Assembly: GCA_025677835.1 (NCBI GenBank)
Contig: JAIXMR010000009.1
Span: forward strand, 124,001 to 188,000
Direction of reading: 5' to 3'
DNA length: 64,000 nt
Source of the DNA: Sporodiniella umbellata
Lineage: Eukaryota; Mucoromycota; Mucoromycetes; Mucorales; Rhizopodaceae
The notes under the pieces were generated by a model, which saw nothing but the letters and a program-made list of their open reading frames with translations, was not told the origin of the DNA and searched no databases. Positions 1-12,178 of this stretch are shown piece after piece. Both the position numbers and the translations under genes were made by a program. Position 1 is the stretch's first letter. The number at the start of each line of letters is the position of its first letter.

Positions 1-12
1 GGAAAAAAAAAG

Positions 13-2702
13 CTATGGTTGTACGAATTTTTCTTGTGTTTTTTCAATAAAAGTAATTAGAAAAAGTACAAAGTTATTTAATTGTTCATAGTTAGCGCCC
101 ATAATATCAGTAGAAAACCACCCAGCTGCTTTTCCAATCCCGAGTTTCTCATTTAGATCAAATAAAGACGTATGACGCAGGTCAAACACTTCAATTTCAT
201 AAGATACATCTCCTAATTCAGCTATAATTTGTCTTCGAATTTGGTGGTAGTTCATAGGTGCTTCTGATGTTGTGAATTTTTGCACTCGTGTGATTGCTAT
301 GCGATACTGATCAAAAGAATACAAAAACTCTTTTTTGTGTAGTATATGGTTTACTTTAAGAAAACCCTCAACCTCTTCTAAAGTTATAGTTCCTGCAACC
401 GGACTATATATGTTTCACTTTAGCCTTTGTTCTGCTTATAACCTTATTTTTCTTTTTTTTTTTACTCCACTGATATTGTTTTTACAAAAGTTGTAAAAGG
501 CTTTACATCTGCTCTGATGGTCTCTTTTAAACTTAAAGCTATTTGGAAATCCAGATGTCTGTCTAAAGAAGCCCAGTTGATCTCTACGACTTTTTTGTTT
601 GAGTATACCACCTTATCTACTTCGGTGATGTTGTTTTTCATATACAAAACCATATTTTTATAGTTAGCCCGACGCTGATTACGAGCTAAACAGTGAAACT
701 CATAAAAGCTTTTTTGTTCTGGTACACCTGGTAAAATTCGACAGATGTCATTGACAATATCGTCCCTGTTTGTTACTCTATAGTAAAGTTTATACTACAG
801 TCTATTTTTCGTAAACTAACCACTGTATATACCTTGGACTAAAGAATGGTTTTACACCTCTTTCTTCTACAGCAATGTTTTTCAAGTCATAAAAATCCCA
901 GAGTTTTCCGTATTCTTCTTCGACATTAGTCCACATTAGGTGGCCAAACCTATAAAGATTTCAATATCCAACTAAAGAAAAGTCAACCTGGCTCACTTTG
1001 CAAAGAGTTTAACTTCTCCCTTGTGGCCCCGGACAGCATCGAGACTAGAATCAAGTGCATATTTGATATTTTTAAAGTTATACTCCTTTGCCCTATGTAC
1101 ATGGTTATTACAAACTATTTAAGGATTTGTATATATACATCATCAATTGACTGTGTGGCTGAAGAGAGCAGCCGATGGATTTTTGGGGAAGGATCTTTAA
1201 AACCCGTTGTGTGGTTGCTTTTCCCCCAAGAACAACAGGCTCTAAAGACTGAGAAGACTCCTTCGCGTGTTGCTCCGTTTTCAAACTTCTCTGTGTAGGG
1301 TCTAGGTTATCCGAGATTGGAAAAGCTTTTCGGGACAGCAGGTCATTCTGAGTCGCAGACGGCGGTTGAAAGGCTCTTTCTAAGATTTCTGTGCTCAAAT
1401 AAGATACGTTTTGGGACACATGCACATTTTTTAACTCTCTTTCTAAACTCGAGCTGCTTTCAAAAACCTTTGGTGAAAATGGGTTAAACGCAGAGGTGCT
1501 TGGACTAGACACAAGAGAGCAGGAAGAGTCAGTATACATCCGACTTGTTTGCTTCGGTATAATCATATTTTTGGGCTGTTTATATTCCCGCCTTTCTCTG
1601 TCATAAAATACCGGAAGAAGTATGTATCGATCAGTTTGAGAAACAGGGATAAGCCTTTTATATCTGTAGTGTGATAGAGGACAAAATACAAGCTTATACG
1701 GTTCAGACTCTACAGGATAGTGAATACAAAATGTTCTTGTTTTTCTGCTGCTCTTAATCTATACTAAAGTTAGAGACGGTTTTAGATAAAGATATATAAA
1801 GAGTATTACATAGGTTCTTTCTATCTGTTCGAATCTTTTGGATGTTTCATTGACAGCTTTTTGGTCTGATCCTTCAATCAAAATCGTATGTCCATCTAAA
1901 TAACATCTAGTTGCAGATAGCTCACCAACCAAATCTAGATAATTTCCCTCTAGCATGTTGTATTGAGGCGGGCCAGTCAAAAATGCTTGAACGTCTTTAA
2001 CTTTGCTAGAGATTTGGAATTCTTCAACAATTTTCTCAGTGTCCGCTTTTTTATTTATTTTTTCTCCAACGTCGAGTGTAACTGGGAAATTAGGTCTACC
2101 CGGGTTGTGGTGTTTTGTTAATGAGGAACTCTCGTTGTTTTTGCCAATATGTTTGTTTGACAAGAATTGCTTTTTTTTTTAGTTGGACTCGTACAATTGT
2201 TTCTTTTTTTTTTTTTTTTACCAATTTGGGCAAAGTTTGTTCTAAAACAATTTGCGTTCTAGAAAAAATGTTACTGTTTTACTTTTATTTTCCGTTGCCT
2301 TTTAAACTAACACTAGATCAACATCTTTCTCTGTTTTCCCTTTTATGTGTAAATGCTTTTTTTTAGAGTAAAAAACAGGTTTTAAGTGAACAAGTTTTTT
2401 TTTCGAGTGATGCCCTATACCTTTTGGCTAAAGTCATATCCAATGCTCGTATTGGTAGTCTGTTCGAGTTCTCTGGTAATATATTAGTAAAAGCTTTATC
2501 TGTTTCAAAAAGCTTACTTTAGACTACGTTGAAAAAAGCGAAAACTAGCCAAAGGCATAGGCAGTTGCTTATGCCGGTTCCCAAAAGCTACTGAAGGAGT
2601 AAGTTCTGATGTTGTTTTTTGAGCATTAGTAATTACACATTCTAACCCACAAAGAAAAGGAAGTTTCATGCAGTCACGTTGTAGTTTTGATTGAGAGCAC
2701 AT
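13..2702 (-). CDS. Unrecognised multi-exon protein with KH-like segments
   Basis: I do not recognise the family. Ten exons of about 700 residues in total can be joined without a stop. The start is an ATG at 2702, directly preceded by an in-frame TAG, and the stop is at 13. Introns read clearly include 2473-2517 (45 nt, TACTAAT branch) and 404-465. Two stretches look like KH folds: exons 2-4 (about 2470 to 2225, with an HLHIKGKTEKDVDLV run) and the exon below 2163 (ILIEGSDQKAVNETS). A Ser/Thr-rich linker follows at about 1140-1560. A C-terminal half rich in aromatic and charged residues (KFGHLMWTNVEEEYGKLWDF) follows that. RNA binding is therefore an inference, not an observation. It may belong to one of the uncharacterised fungal KH-like/DUF families. 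The exon model is good from 2163 downwards and less certain for the small upstream exons. Confidence 0.6.
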
Positions 2703-5700
2703 CTATTTGAACCAATCAAAGCTCAAATACATTTTCCTCACACCAAGGAACCTTACAACATTTAAAATTCTCAATCCTCAAGTGTACCACCTTTTTCAGC
2801 CCATCTTATCTAACTAATGTTTAACAACTTTTTTTTTTTTTTTTTTATAGTATAATTAAAAGATATACCTATTTGTTGTAGAAGACCTGTTCGCCGACAC
2901 TGTGGTAGTTACCATAGATTATATGTTACAAATGCCTCATGAGCAACATGAGCCATGTATACTCTAAATCATAAATAGTACAGAAATATAAGAAAAGTTG
3001 AAAAGCCTACAAAAACAGAAAAAACAGTATTTCCTTATCAGCATCAAATTTTATTTATGTACAATCAAAAGACATTATTGTCATTGAATGTTCCCTTAAA
3101 GTCGATAAACATCTTTTATTGTATATCCTTTTTATTTTCTTTCACTATCTTGTTTTTATTATCCCTTTAGATTGATCTACTTTATAAGATATGGATGTCA
3201 CTCTTACTGACCTTTTTATTATTACTTTTGTCTTCTACCTTGTATATCCAAACAAATATAAATCCTTTTTACTTTATTTTGCATACATAGATCTCCAAGT
3301 CGTCAAAGTTTACACTATGTTTTGTCTCGAGTGTATAATAATGGTAATAGTAAGAGTATATGGTTTTGATAATACTTTATAAAAACAACGAAAGTTGACA
3401 CTTTAAACCCATTGAAAACATCAAGAAACTAGATAATTTTCACTTGTGCATTTTTAAAAACATCAATGGTAATGTGGTACTTTACTTGTCTCAATACAAT
3501 ATTAAATGAAAGAATAATTGAGTTTTGCTCTTGAATTGTTCAGATGTTTTGTGTTATTTTATTTTGACATAGAAGCACTAAGTCCAAAGCCAAATCTGTA
3601 AAGCAGTTTTTGAGTGTAATGCTATTCGAGCTTCAACCTTATGTAAAAATAAAGATAAACAAAATGAAAAAAAAAAAAAGTAGAGTGAAAAGAAATCAAA
3701 GGGCTAGCGACAATATCTAGCTGGCAGCCTTAGCTGATAAATATAGAAAGCAAAATTCTACATCAATATCTCTAAAATAGTTTCTAAAAAAACACTTCGA
3801 TAGCTAAACAAAGCTAAATGAAATGAGATTTGCTTGCTTAAAAAAAACATCCTTTTCACAGCCGCGATTCTTCTTAAACAAGCTTTTGTGTTTTATGTTC
3901 AATTTGCTATACGTAGTTTGCTATTGGCACTCTGTTTTTTCTTTTATTTTGGTCAGGTGAATCCAGGTCAAAGAAACATCCGCTTTTTATATTATAGGCT
4001 TATGGTAAAGGCTAAACTATATCTTAATTGTGTTCTTACAAATTGTTTGTCATTTATAAGTAGTCTTGAGTTTTTTTCTCAAAAGAAATAAATGTTTAGT
4101 CAACTTCCTATCACTTATTTAAATTCTTTTTACTCCAGTAAAAATACATCACGTTGCCAGCAATAATACAAAGAAGAAAGTAAGCACACAATTATAGCGT
4201 ATAATACTTTTTTTTTATCAAACCTCAAGAATATGCAATATTTTGGGCTGTCTACCTAACCTTTTTATAAATTTTCGATTTTAGGCTTGACGCCTGATAC
4301 CAGCAACTATAGATCGGTTGAATAAGTGTTTTAGCTGCAAAAGGAGAGTTTATTCTCCAGTTCTGTATTTGGGTTTTAGATATTGAATTTATAGATTCAT
4401 TTCTTGTAAAACACCAAAAGAGGCTAGAGGCACAACTATGTAGTGAAAGGTGTGCTATACTTGTGGTCATGATTATTTTGATTGAATACATATTTGTATC
4501 GCACACGATTGGCAATATTTTTTTGGTATTTTCTGAATATACACAGTTTGAATTTAATGGGTTTTTAACTTGAGCGGTGCATAGATTATGTTAAGATTAC
4601 TATAGCTGAAGTAAAACGCACAATGTGTTTTTTTTTTTTTTTGTATTTGTTTATACACTAAAGAGTTTGAGAAAATTCACCAGTGTATATGTTTATTTCG
4701 TTAATTTTACTATTGGTCCTTGTAAAAAAAATCCAACTAATACGAACGCCGCCTACGCTTTAAAGAAGGGCTTTTATGGCATGCAATGTTATAAAATAAG
4801 AAAAAAGTCTAATAAAGCGATTACGATCACCTTTGCTGAGAGTTTACGTTTTTCAGTATTTTTTAAAAACAACTCGCTATCTTCCCGGGGATGTTGGAGA
4901 GTTTGTGTTGGTCCGTTATTTCAGCGCTATCGACGTGTCTGTTGTTTATTTTTTTAAATAGTTCAACCTCCCTTGTTAAATGCTTTGTCGATAATATACC
5001 AATTTAAAAATGACTGAAAGACTCTACTTGGTTTTGAATCTGTAAAGTTTTATGACTCTAATATAAGTTCGTTATATTTTTTTAAGCTTTTAATTAGAAT
5101 TTCACGTTACTTTTAGTGATTGAATACAAATGTAAAAACAACTAATAAAGTAATGGCCCAGTCCATCATCTGATATAAAATGCAGCTAACATAAAAGCAA
5201 ATGGTCATCGTTGATTACTTTGACTATGTCGATCTTCAACATAAGGCTCAGTATGCTCATGGGATTGTTTTATGGTGGAAGCAGATATAAATCTATTTTC
5301 GATTTCTTTCAGCCTTTTTTATATTTAAAATACACAAATGCCAGTTTAACAATCGTCTTCCAATTGATTATGACAACTGTCTATACAAACATCGAAATTG
5401 GTTTCAAAAGTATATTGCTGAATATCTTACGTTTGCCCTGGTTTAGCAGTTGTATCTATTACTCTATCACACATATATTGTAAAACAAAAATACATAAAA
5501 ACAAGATACTCCAGTGTTTGAAAAGAGCTAATCAAGACTTAAGCATATATTGCTATTTCTATACCAAACAACAGGAGTCTCTTCAAATTCCGCCAAGCAT
5601 TTAAACTATTTTGTTCTTCAATTAGTATCTGCAGGACATATAAGCTTTGTTACACCATTGACAAAAAAAAAGACAATAGTAAGGAGAAATTTTTAAAGTA

Positions 5701-6044
5701 TTATTGACATTAAAGTATACTATGTTTAAAAGTCTATTTATTGAAAAGTTCAATAGCAATAAGGGATAAATGCTAGCTAACAATAAAACCCCCACCGAGT
5801 AAAAGATAACGAACCCTTTTCACATTTATTATTATAAATATTCATTTTATTTTTCTGCTTTTACTAAACTTGTGTAAAATATAATTATATGAATAAAAAT
5901 AGAAATATAAAAATGGCAAATAGTCTGCATCTAAAAACTTTTCTGAGAGAGAAAATTTGTGATTTTTTTTGTATTTTTTTTATACCAAAAAGTAAAGAAA
6001 ATCTTAATTTTGACTGGCTGCAGTATTGCTGTTGAAAACACTCT
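2703..6044. other. Gene-poor AT-rich interval
   Basis: More than 3 kb without a gene I can support. Short open frames at 3191-3382, 3834-4091, 4252-4515, 4625-4957 and 5211-5483 are dominated by Phe, Leu, Ile and Lys, as expected from random AT-rich DNA. None joins to a neighbour through a convincing intron or shows a family motif. The piece around 4700-4960 is slightly less AT-biased (it contains CCCGGGG near 4886) and could be a worn repeat. No tRNA-like B box was seen. Confidence 0.5.
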
Positions 6045-7642
6045 ATGGAGCAGCATAATCAGAATCATCTAAGCAAACGAGAGAAACTACGTTCTTTTGC
6101 TAATGCTACTACTTTTGCTATCAAACAAGAGCTCAATAAATATTACCAAAATCAGGCGCACTCTTCGAGAAACATAAATGGTGTGAAAAGAACAGACACA
6201 CAAGAAATAGACGAAATTCTAAACAGTACTTCGGCCGACCTCATTCAATCTCAATGCATTTTATTTCCTACTTATGCAAGTCAAGAAAACAACCAGTGGA
6301 AAATGCAGCTGGCAGGTTGGACCTTTGCAAAGCCCACTTCCGGGCGCCTTGATCGATTTTTGTTGGGTAAAAAAAATACATTTATAGAAAAGAGTTTGAA
6401 AAAAGAAAAGATAAATAATGAGACAGTCATTTATTACAGCGGCTGGGAGAACCTATGGCGGTTTCGCTAAAGACTCACAGGAAGACCATCACTTTTCTAG
6501 TTTACTAAACCAGTTTAGATGTCAAACTTTACGTATGATTGACCTAAGTCTTCACCTTCCATTAATCAAAGAAAAGTTGGACGATATTTTCATCAACTCC
6601 GGAGAGACAGGAAAATTTGAAAAAGAAGTTTGTGTAGAGATGGGCTGGATTGAGCTAATCAAAAGCAAGTGTCTTGAGGTAGAAGCAAAGTTCCATAATA
6701 GCGGTAACCAAAGATAAAAAAAAAATCGGTTGCTTACTATATATGTAGAATCTCGCTTTACAGGCTTCGTTGACTTTATAGACCCCACAGGTGTCTCGGT
6801 AATTTCTGATATCGACGATACAATTAAGGTGACCGACATATTGGACGGAAGAGACGCTATCATACAAAACACTTTTTTTAGAACAGCAAAAGATGTACCC
6901 GGTATGAGTGAGGTCTATAGGGACTGGGCTGCTCAAGGCGCTCACATTCACTATGTTTCCAATTCGCCGTGGCAAGTTTACACAGCTCTTAACGAATTTC
7001 TGTCAGAAAAAAAGTTTCCTCAAGGAAGTATGCACTTAAGGTCTGTGACTACACAGGAGCTCATAATGGGAAGACCAGGAAAACATAAGTTGGACATTAT
7101 ACCTAAGATTCTTAAAGACTTTCCGGACCGTAAATTCATACTTGTAGGCGATTCAGGAGAAATTGACCCAGAGATGTAGTAGTAATGTTAGTAGAGACGA
7201 TGATCTAACCTTTATCTTTTATAGATATCAACAAATATATCATGACTTCCCCGACCAAATTATAAAGATATTCATTCATGATGTATCCTCTCAAAGAGCC
7301 ATTGATGCAGATAAACTTGTTTTCTCTACATCAACTACTGATTTTTCTTACTACAATGCCGTTCGTAAATTCATTTCAAGAGAAAGCATGCACCTTAGAA
7401 GGAAAGACTCATCCACTCAACTAGCCATGGACGCCATGGCAACTACAGAAGTCCCTCAACAAGAGCAACAAATGTCAAACCCTGAGATACCTCTTCTAAC
7501 CAAGCTAGAGCAATTCGAGAAACGCATGGGAAATATTGCGGAAACTATGCCAAAGGGTACTTTTACAGTATTTTCACTTGCTTCTAAGCTCAAACTAGAC
7601 GATATTGTTTCAAATGAACTAAGTCTACATCAAAAATCATAA
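6045..7642 (+). CDS. APP1: App1-type phosphatidate phosphatase (DUF2183)
   Basis: Likely Mg2+-dependent phosphatidate phosphatase converting phosphatidate to diacylglycerol. In yeast App1 acts with actin patches and endocytosis. Four exons join cleanly over introns 6367-6439 (73 nt), 6704-6748 (45 nt) and 7176-7224 (49 nt). The App1 N-terminal region (AGWTFAKPTSGRLDRFLL) is followed by the catalytic domain. That domain carries the HAD-like DxDxT signature in SVISDIDDTIKVTDIL, then HYVSNSPWQVY and LVGDSGEIDPEIY, all typical of the DUF2183 family. The C-terminal tail (LLTKLEQFEKRMGNIAETMP) is a short coiled-coil-like segment. The ATG at 6045 is the first in frame. The stop lies only 23 nt from the stop of the convergent NAA30 gene. 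The family call is firm; cellular role is by homology. Confidence 0.9.
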
Positions 7643-7665
7643 TAAAATACCCTTTGTATGTGTTT

Positions 7666-8229
7666 TTATTCGGCAGGAACCATTGTTTTACAAAACAACT
7701 TTAACCGAAATGCATCTACCCCGTTAAGATAGTACCTGTAAAGTCTTTTATCTTTGATAAATCCTAGTCGCTGGTAAAGCTCTAAAGCACCTTGATTGGT
7801 ATACTCAGTTTCCAAGATTACCTACAAATATCAGAAAGGGATATATATATAAATAAAACTCACCTCATCAGCCTCAATGGCTTTCATTGCTTTAATGGCT
7901 ATCTTTACAAGATTTGAACCAATAGACCTTTTACGATGTGTCTTGGATACCGCTAACATAGCTATGTACCCACGAAGTCTATCCCGATGCTTGTCCACTT
8001 TGCAAACAATTGTGCCCACATACTCTTCTCCATCCATAGCCTAATAGTTATTAAGTGATGAGCATAATTGTGATAACTAATTTACTAAAAAGCATAAATT
8101 AGGCCAGTTGTGTATAAAATAGCGATAGGTATAGACTGAGTATGGCTCTGATAGTTCGTTTTCAATTAAATGAATAATGGAAGGGAGTTGCAACTCGGAT
8201 TCATACTGTTTATACTCAATATTTGACAT
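7666..8229 (-). CDS. NAA30: N-alpha-acetyltransferase 30, NatC catalytic subunit
   Basis: Catalytic subunit of NatC, which acetylates the N-terminus of Met-Leu/Ile/Phe/Trp-type proteins on ribosomes. Three exons join over introns 8041-8085 (45 nt) and 7822-7863 (42 nt). The N-terminus has the family hallmark [16 protein letters not shown]. It is followed by GYIAMLAV (beta 4), the acetyl-CoA loop [11 protein letters not shown] and the C-terminal GNAT strand with [18 protein letters not shown]. The full protein is about 160 residues, normal for fungal Mak3. In the Q/R-x-x-G-x-G/A loop the first glycine is replaced by serine (RKRSIG), which is unusual. The start is the ATG at 8229, 133 nt from the divergent CtIP-like gene. 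The identity is clear; only the effect of the Gly-to-Ser change is open. Confidence 0.9.
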
Positions 8230-8362
8230 GTCTACGAAAAAAAATCAAAAAGACACTGTATCTTGCTTTAAACTGTAGTCACACCGAAAATTAAAATCAT
8301 GAAAAAAAAAAAAAAACTGCAAAGCAAGCTACTTTTGCATCTTTTTAACAAGATTTAGCTTA

Positions 8363-9706
8363 ATGAGTTCTGATTTAGAAGGTTGGCTCAAAACATGACT
8401 CATTCGTGTGCTAAAGCATCTTGTCTATAATAGAAAGGCTAAAAAGAGGTCTAGATAGAGAAAGAACAACCGTTCGTTTACAGCGACAGAATATTGCTGG
8501 TAAAAAAAATAATTAAAAAAAAGACACAAAATAAACTAAACTTTGTACAATAGAACTTGAAGAAAAAATAGCAAAATACGAAGAGACAATCGATCAAAAA
8601 GAACAATGTAAAGAGACCGATACACTAAAATTTCAAAACGAAGGTATTGTTCGGCAAATATATACATCTATAGCAAGTATTTAGACAACCTTATAGACTA
8701 TAGACCAGTAGACAGCTCGCAGGAAATATACTATCAATTAGAAAGTGTTATTGAAGAAAATCATATGCAAATAAAAGCCTTGCGAAATACTGTAAAAGGC
8801 ATGTAAGAAACCATATACAACAATGTGTGTATATTACTTGCTAACTAATTTCAAACATAAAGGGTACGAAAAAAAGTCAGCAGAAGATCAACAAGAAATT
8901 TATCGACTGCAGGATACAATACAAGAACTTCAGTTAGCGTTAAAAAACAAGTCAAACATCGTGGATTCACAAACCATAACCATATTAAGTAAGAGGGTTG
9001 TTTTTTTCTTTAAAAAAAAGGAGTCCAAAGATCAGATGAGTATAACGTATACCGTTTAGAGTTTAAGAACCAAATTGAACGATTCCAATTACAACAAAAA
9101 AAAGGCGTTGCAACAGTTGGCAAAATTATATCAAAAAACCCTCAAAAGAAAACAACGTCATTGAGGCAACAAAATATTGACTTTTCACTAATAAGCCGAC
9201 AAAAAAAACAGAATACCCAGACTATGCCCTCTTTAGGCAAAGAAAACTCGATCGTCGGCGACGATTTTCAAACAAATAAAAGCAGCACACTGCAACCACC
9301 GGCTGTCATTCGCACAAATGTCACGATGGCTGTACTACCACAAGCTGCAGCTAATAAAACCACAGCACAGATCTCTTTGCCTGCTGTACAAACAATAAAA
9401 TCCGTCTGCTCTGAAAAGGATAAGCGGCATGTGCACGGAGAGACATGTATGGGATGTGAAAAGGTTGGCTCAATACATAATATATATGCCCTTACTCCTT
9501 TTTACTTTTAGTTTTACGAAACGGAGCCACTAGCGGATGTAAACAATCGAAATATTGAATACAGTACGAGTGACCGCATCCAGCTTCATTCTAGACACAG
9601 AAATCAACCTCGTCAAAGAGCAACCACGCCACCAGGCTTCTGGGATATGGAGTTTGGTTCACCGGAAGATCAGGACAACGGCAGACATCTTCGCCGACTT
9701 ATTTAA
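8363..9706 (+). CDS. CTP1: CtIP/Ctp1/Sae2 DNA-end resection factor
   Basis: Homologue of CtIP (human), Ctp1 (fission yeast) and Sae2 (budding yeast), which stimulates the Mre11 nuclease to start resection of double-strand breaks. The C-terminus is diagnostic: a CxxC pair (HGETCMGCEKFYE) and the DNA-contacting block SRHRNQPRQRATTPPGFWDM. The N-terminus (MSSDLEERLKRGLDRERTTV) and the following exons form a long coiled coil, as expected for the tetramerisation region. Seven exons were joined by hand. Introns include a GC-AG intron at 8799-8862 and a very short one at 8989-9020 (32 nt). The first exon is only 19 nt from the ATG at 8363 before a GT donor. The acidic and Ser/Thr-rich middle is not conserved. 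Stop is TAA at 9704-9706. The exon model is my own but stays in one coiled-coil frame throughout. Confidence 0.85.
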
Positions 9707-9826
9707 GAAAATCTGAGTTTTTTTTTTCCCTGCTTATTTTTTTTTTTTTTACTCTTTTTTCAGCACAGCTTTTTTTATTTCTTGTTTTAAATATTTATTT
9801 ATTTGTTCTTTTCTCAATAATAAAAT

Positions 9827-12178
9827 ATGGAAGAGTATCAACAAAGTTTGAATGTAAAAGAAAAAAAGAGAAGAGCAACACAAGCCTGCATTCTTTGTAG
9901 AAAAAAAAAAGTAAAATTAGGCCACTGTTTGAAATTAATAGCTAAAATGAAATCAAAATTTTCTTACGAAAAAAAAAGATCAAATGCGATGGAACCAAAC
10001 CCTATTGCTTACACTGTCAACAGTCCAATTTAAAATGCGAATATACAGAGTCAAAAAGAAGAGGGCCACGAAAGGGATATGTTCAAATGTTAGAAGACAG
10101 ACTCGCGCAGTTGGAGAGACGGTTACCTGATAATTTGCCAGCTGACAGTAAAAGCAATAAATGTATTAAGTATGTGTTTTTTTGTTTAAACTTCTCTTTT
10201 AGAAAAATCTGATGATGATTTGCCATCACCTGAGATAACGACACATTTGGTTGATCTTTTTTTTCAATACATCAATTCAGTATTCCCTTTTGTACATCGA
10301 GTCCGGCTTTTACAATCAATCTCAGACGGCACTGTTCACAAACCCTTATTATGGAGCGTTATGGCCATTGGCGCAAGGTAAAACAATTTCTGTAGATTCC
10401 AAAGTTGACTTAAGTATTTGATAAGGTTTTCAAATCATCCGAACATCAAAACAGATCCTCCCTATTGGGCGGGGGAGAGATTTGCTGAAAAGGCTATATC
10501 GCTAATAAACGCCTCGTTATTGGAGCCAAGTATACCTAACGTTCAATTTTGGGGGATTATGTCATGTTTAGAATACGGGAGAGCAGCTGGTTCAAAGTAA
10601 GGATGCTTTAGGTGATTTTATTTAATCGTATTTAGAGCTTGGTCATACGGAGGTATTGCAGTACGCATGTGTCAGGAACTCACACTGGATAAAGAAGAAA
10701 CATTAAAGACTCCAATTACGACACCAGATGGATCGTTAGATAAAGTTGCGATGGCTTTAAGACGACGTATCTTTTGGAGTTGCTTCTGTATAGACAAGTA
10801 ACGAACAAAGAAGACAAAGCGCTACTTTTTTTTTCGTAGACTAAAAAACCATTTCACGTTAGATTTTCAAGCACAAGTACAAATCGACCGCAAGGATTCG
10901 AAACGGGCGAATATGACGTGGAGTGGCCCACTTTAGAAGAAAGCAAACTTCTTTGGGAGCCTTTTCAGGCTTCTACAGTAGACAAAGTTTTGATCGAAGA
11001 GGACCCGCTGATGGACGCGATTATATATTATTTGAGTGTTCTTGAAATATTTGGAGAGGTAGCCAAGACAATAGACAGAGCTCGAGCTGATTCTACATCT
11101 GCCCTTTGGCCACCCAGTAAAAATTATGATATGATGTCTCAACGCATGCGGCAGTGGGCAGATGAATTACCAGAGCAATACCAATTTACTCCTGTCAATG
11201 TCAAACGCTACCGTGAGACAGCTAGCCAAAACTATCTAAACTACTGGCTGTGTGCCCACACTTTACATTGTGCTGGTATGCTAATACTTAATAGAGGGAG
11301 TTTGGCATACAACGATTTGTCTGCAAGCGAAGTTTCAGTTGAAACCTATAAAAGCATCAAAATGAGTATCGCAACATGCAAAGAATATGTAGACCTTGCA
11401 ATGGAGGTGTTTGTTAAACTTAGGGACTATTGTGGGTCAAACATTTTACCTTATATGGGCTATGCAGCCTACATTTTTGCATCTGTCTTGATGACATCCG
11501 CTTTCTCATCGGATCATGAGTCGTACAACAAAAGCAGCTCATACCTGTCTATTTTGTTTGACACAATCAAGGTAAAAGAAACCATAAAAAGACGAGGGAA
11601 AGGAGAAACAGTACGCTAATTTAATCGTTCTAAAGCTACTACGCCCCTATTGGCCAGTGGGTGAAAGATTAGCCATTACTACAAATGATCTATTATCTGT
11701 ACACAGCAAGCTTTATGACGGACAGGATCAAGAAGCTAAAATTAGAACAAAAAGTAAGCAGGAATGCTTTTACAATGTGAAGAGCGCACCCAGCAATGGA
11801 GCTAGCATGCCACCTGTCTCCAACGACATAATGATTCCTTCTTCTGGCCCACCGATCATGAACAATTCGCCTGCTCCAGTTATGCCCTTTTCTACATTTT
11901 CTGCCGAAAGTCATCTTCATCCTTATGGCTACAATCAACTTCTCAGTGCTAACGGAAACGAGATTGATTTTAATAGCTGCGAATTTCTGAACGATTCTGC
12001 GCTTTTTGGACAAATGGTTCTAGATACCACAAAGCCTCCGGTAACCAATATGCTCAATTACTGCCCTCCGTTGCCGCACATGATTCCGCCTCCAACAACG
12101 ACAGCCAATGCTTCCTATCCTATTGTTGAGCCGATGTACCCACCTTACCCCTATTCATATCAACAACAGCATCAGTAA
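9827..12178 (+). CDS. Zn2Cys6 (Gal4-type) transcription factor with MHR domain
   Basis: Fungal-specific DNA-binding regulator. Joining exons over intron 9911-9978 restores the zinc cluster C-x2-C-x6-C-x6-C-x2-C-x6-C (ACILCRKKKIKC then CLHCQQSNLKCEY), followed by a basic linker RRGPRKGY and a short coiled coil (MLEDRLAQLERRL). The fungal_trans middle homology region begins at LVDLFFQYINSVFPFVHR. It continues over introns starting near 10169, 10378, 10598 and 10798 (the last running to 10861) with the typical RRRIFWSCFCIDKF motif. A further intron begins near 11572. The C-terminal 170 residues are Pro/Ser/Asn/Gln-rich (PPYPYSYQQQHQ), as in activation domains. Target genes cannot be read from sequence. 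Without the first intron removed the second half of the zinc cluster is lost, so retention would give a truncated protein. Confidence 0.85.

Noticed and set aside
3834..5483. Several 60-110 codon frames in the first gene-poor gap
   Set aside because: Composition typical of random AT-rich DNA (Phe, Leu, Ile, Tyr), no ATG context or splice joins, no motif.
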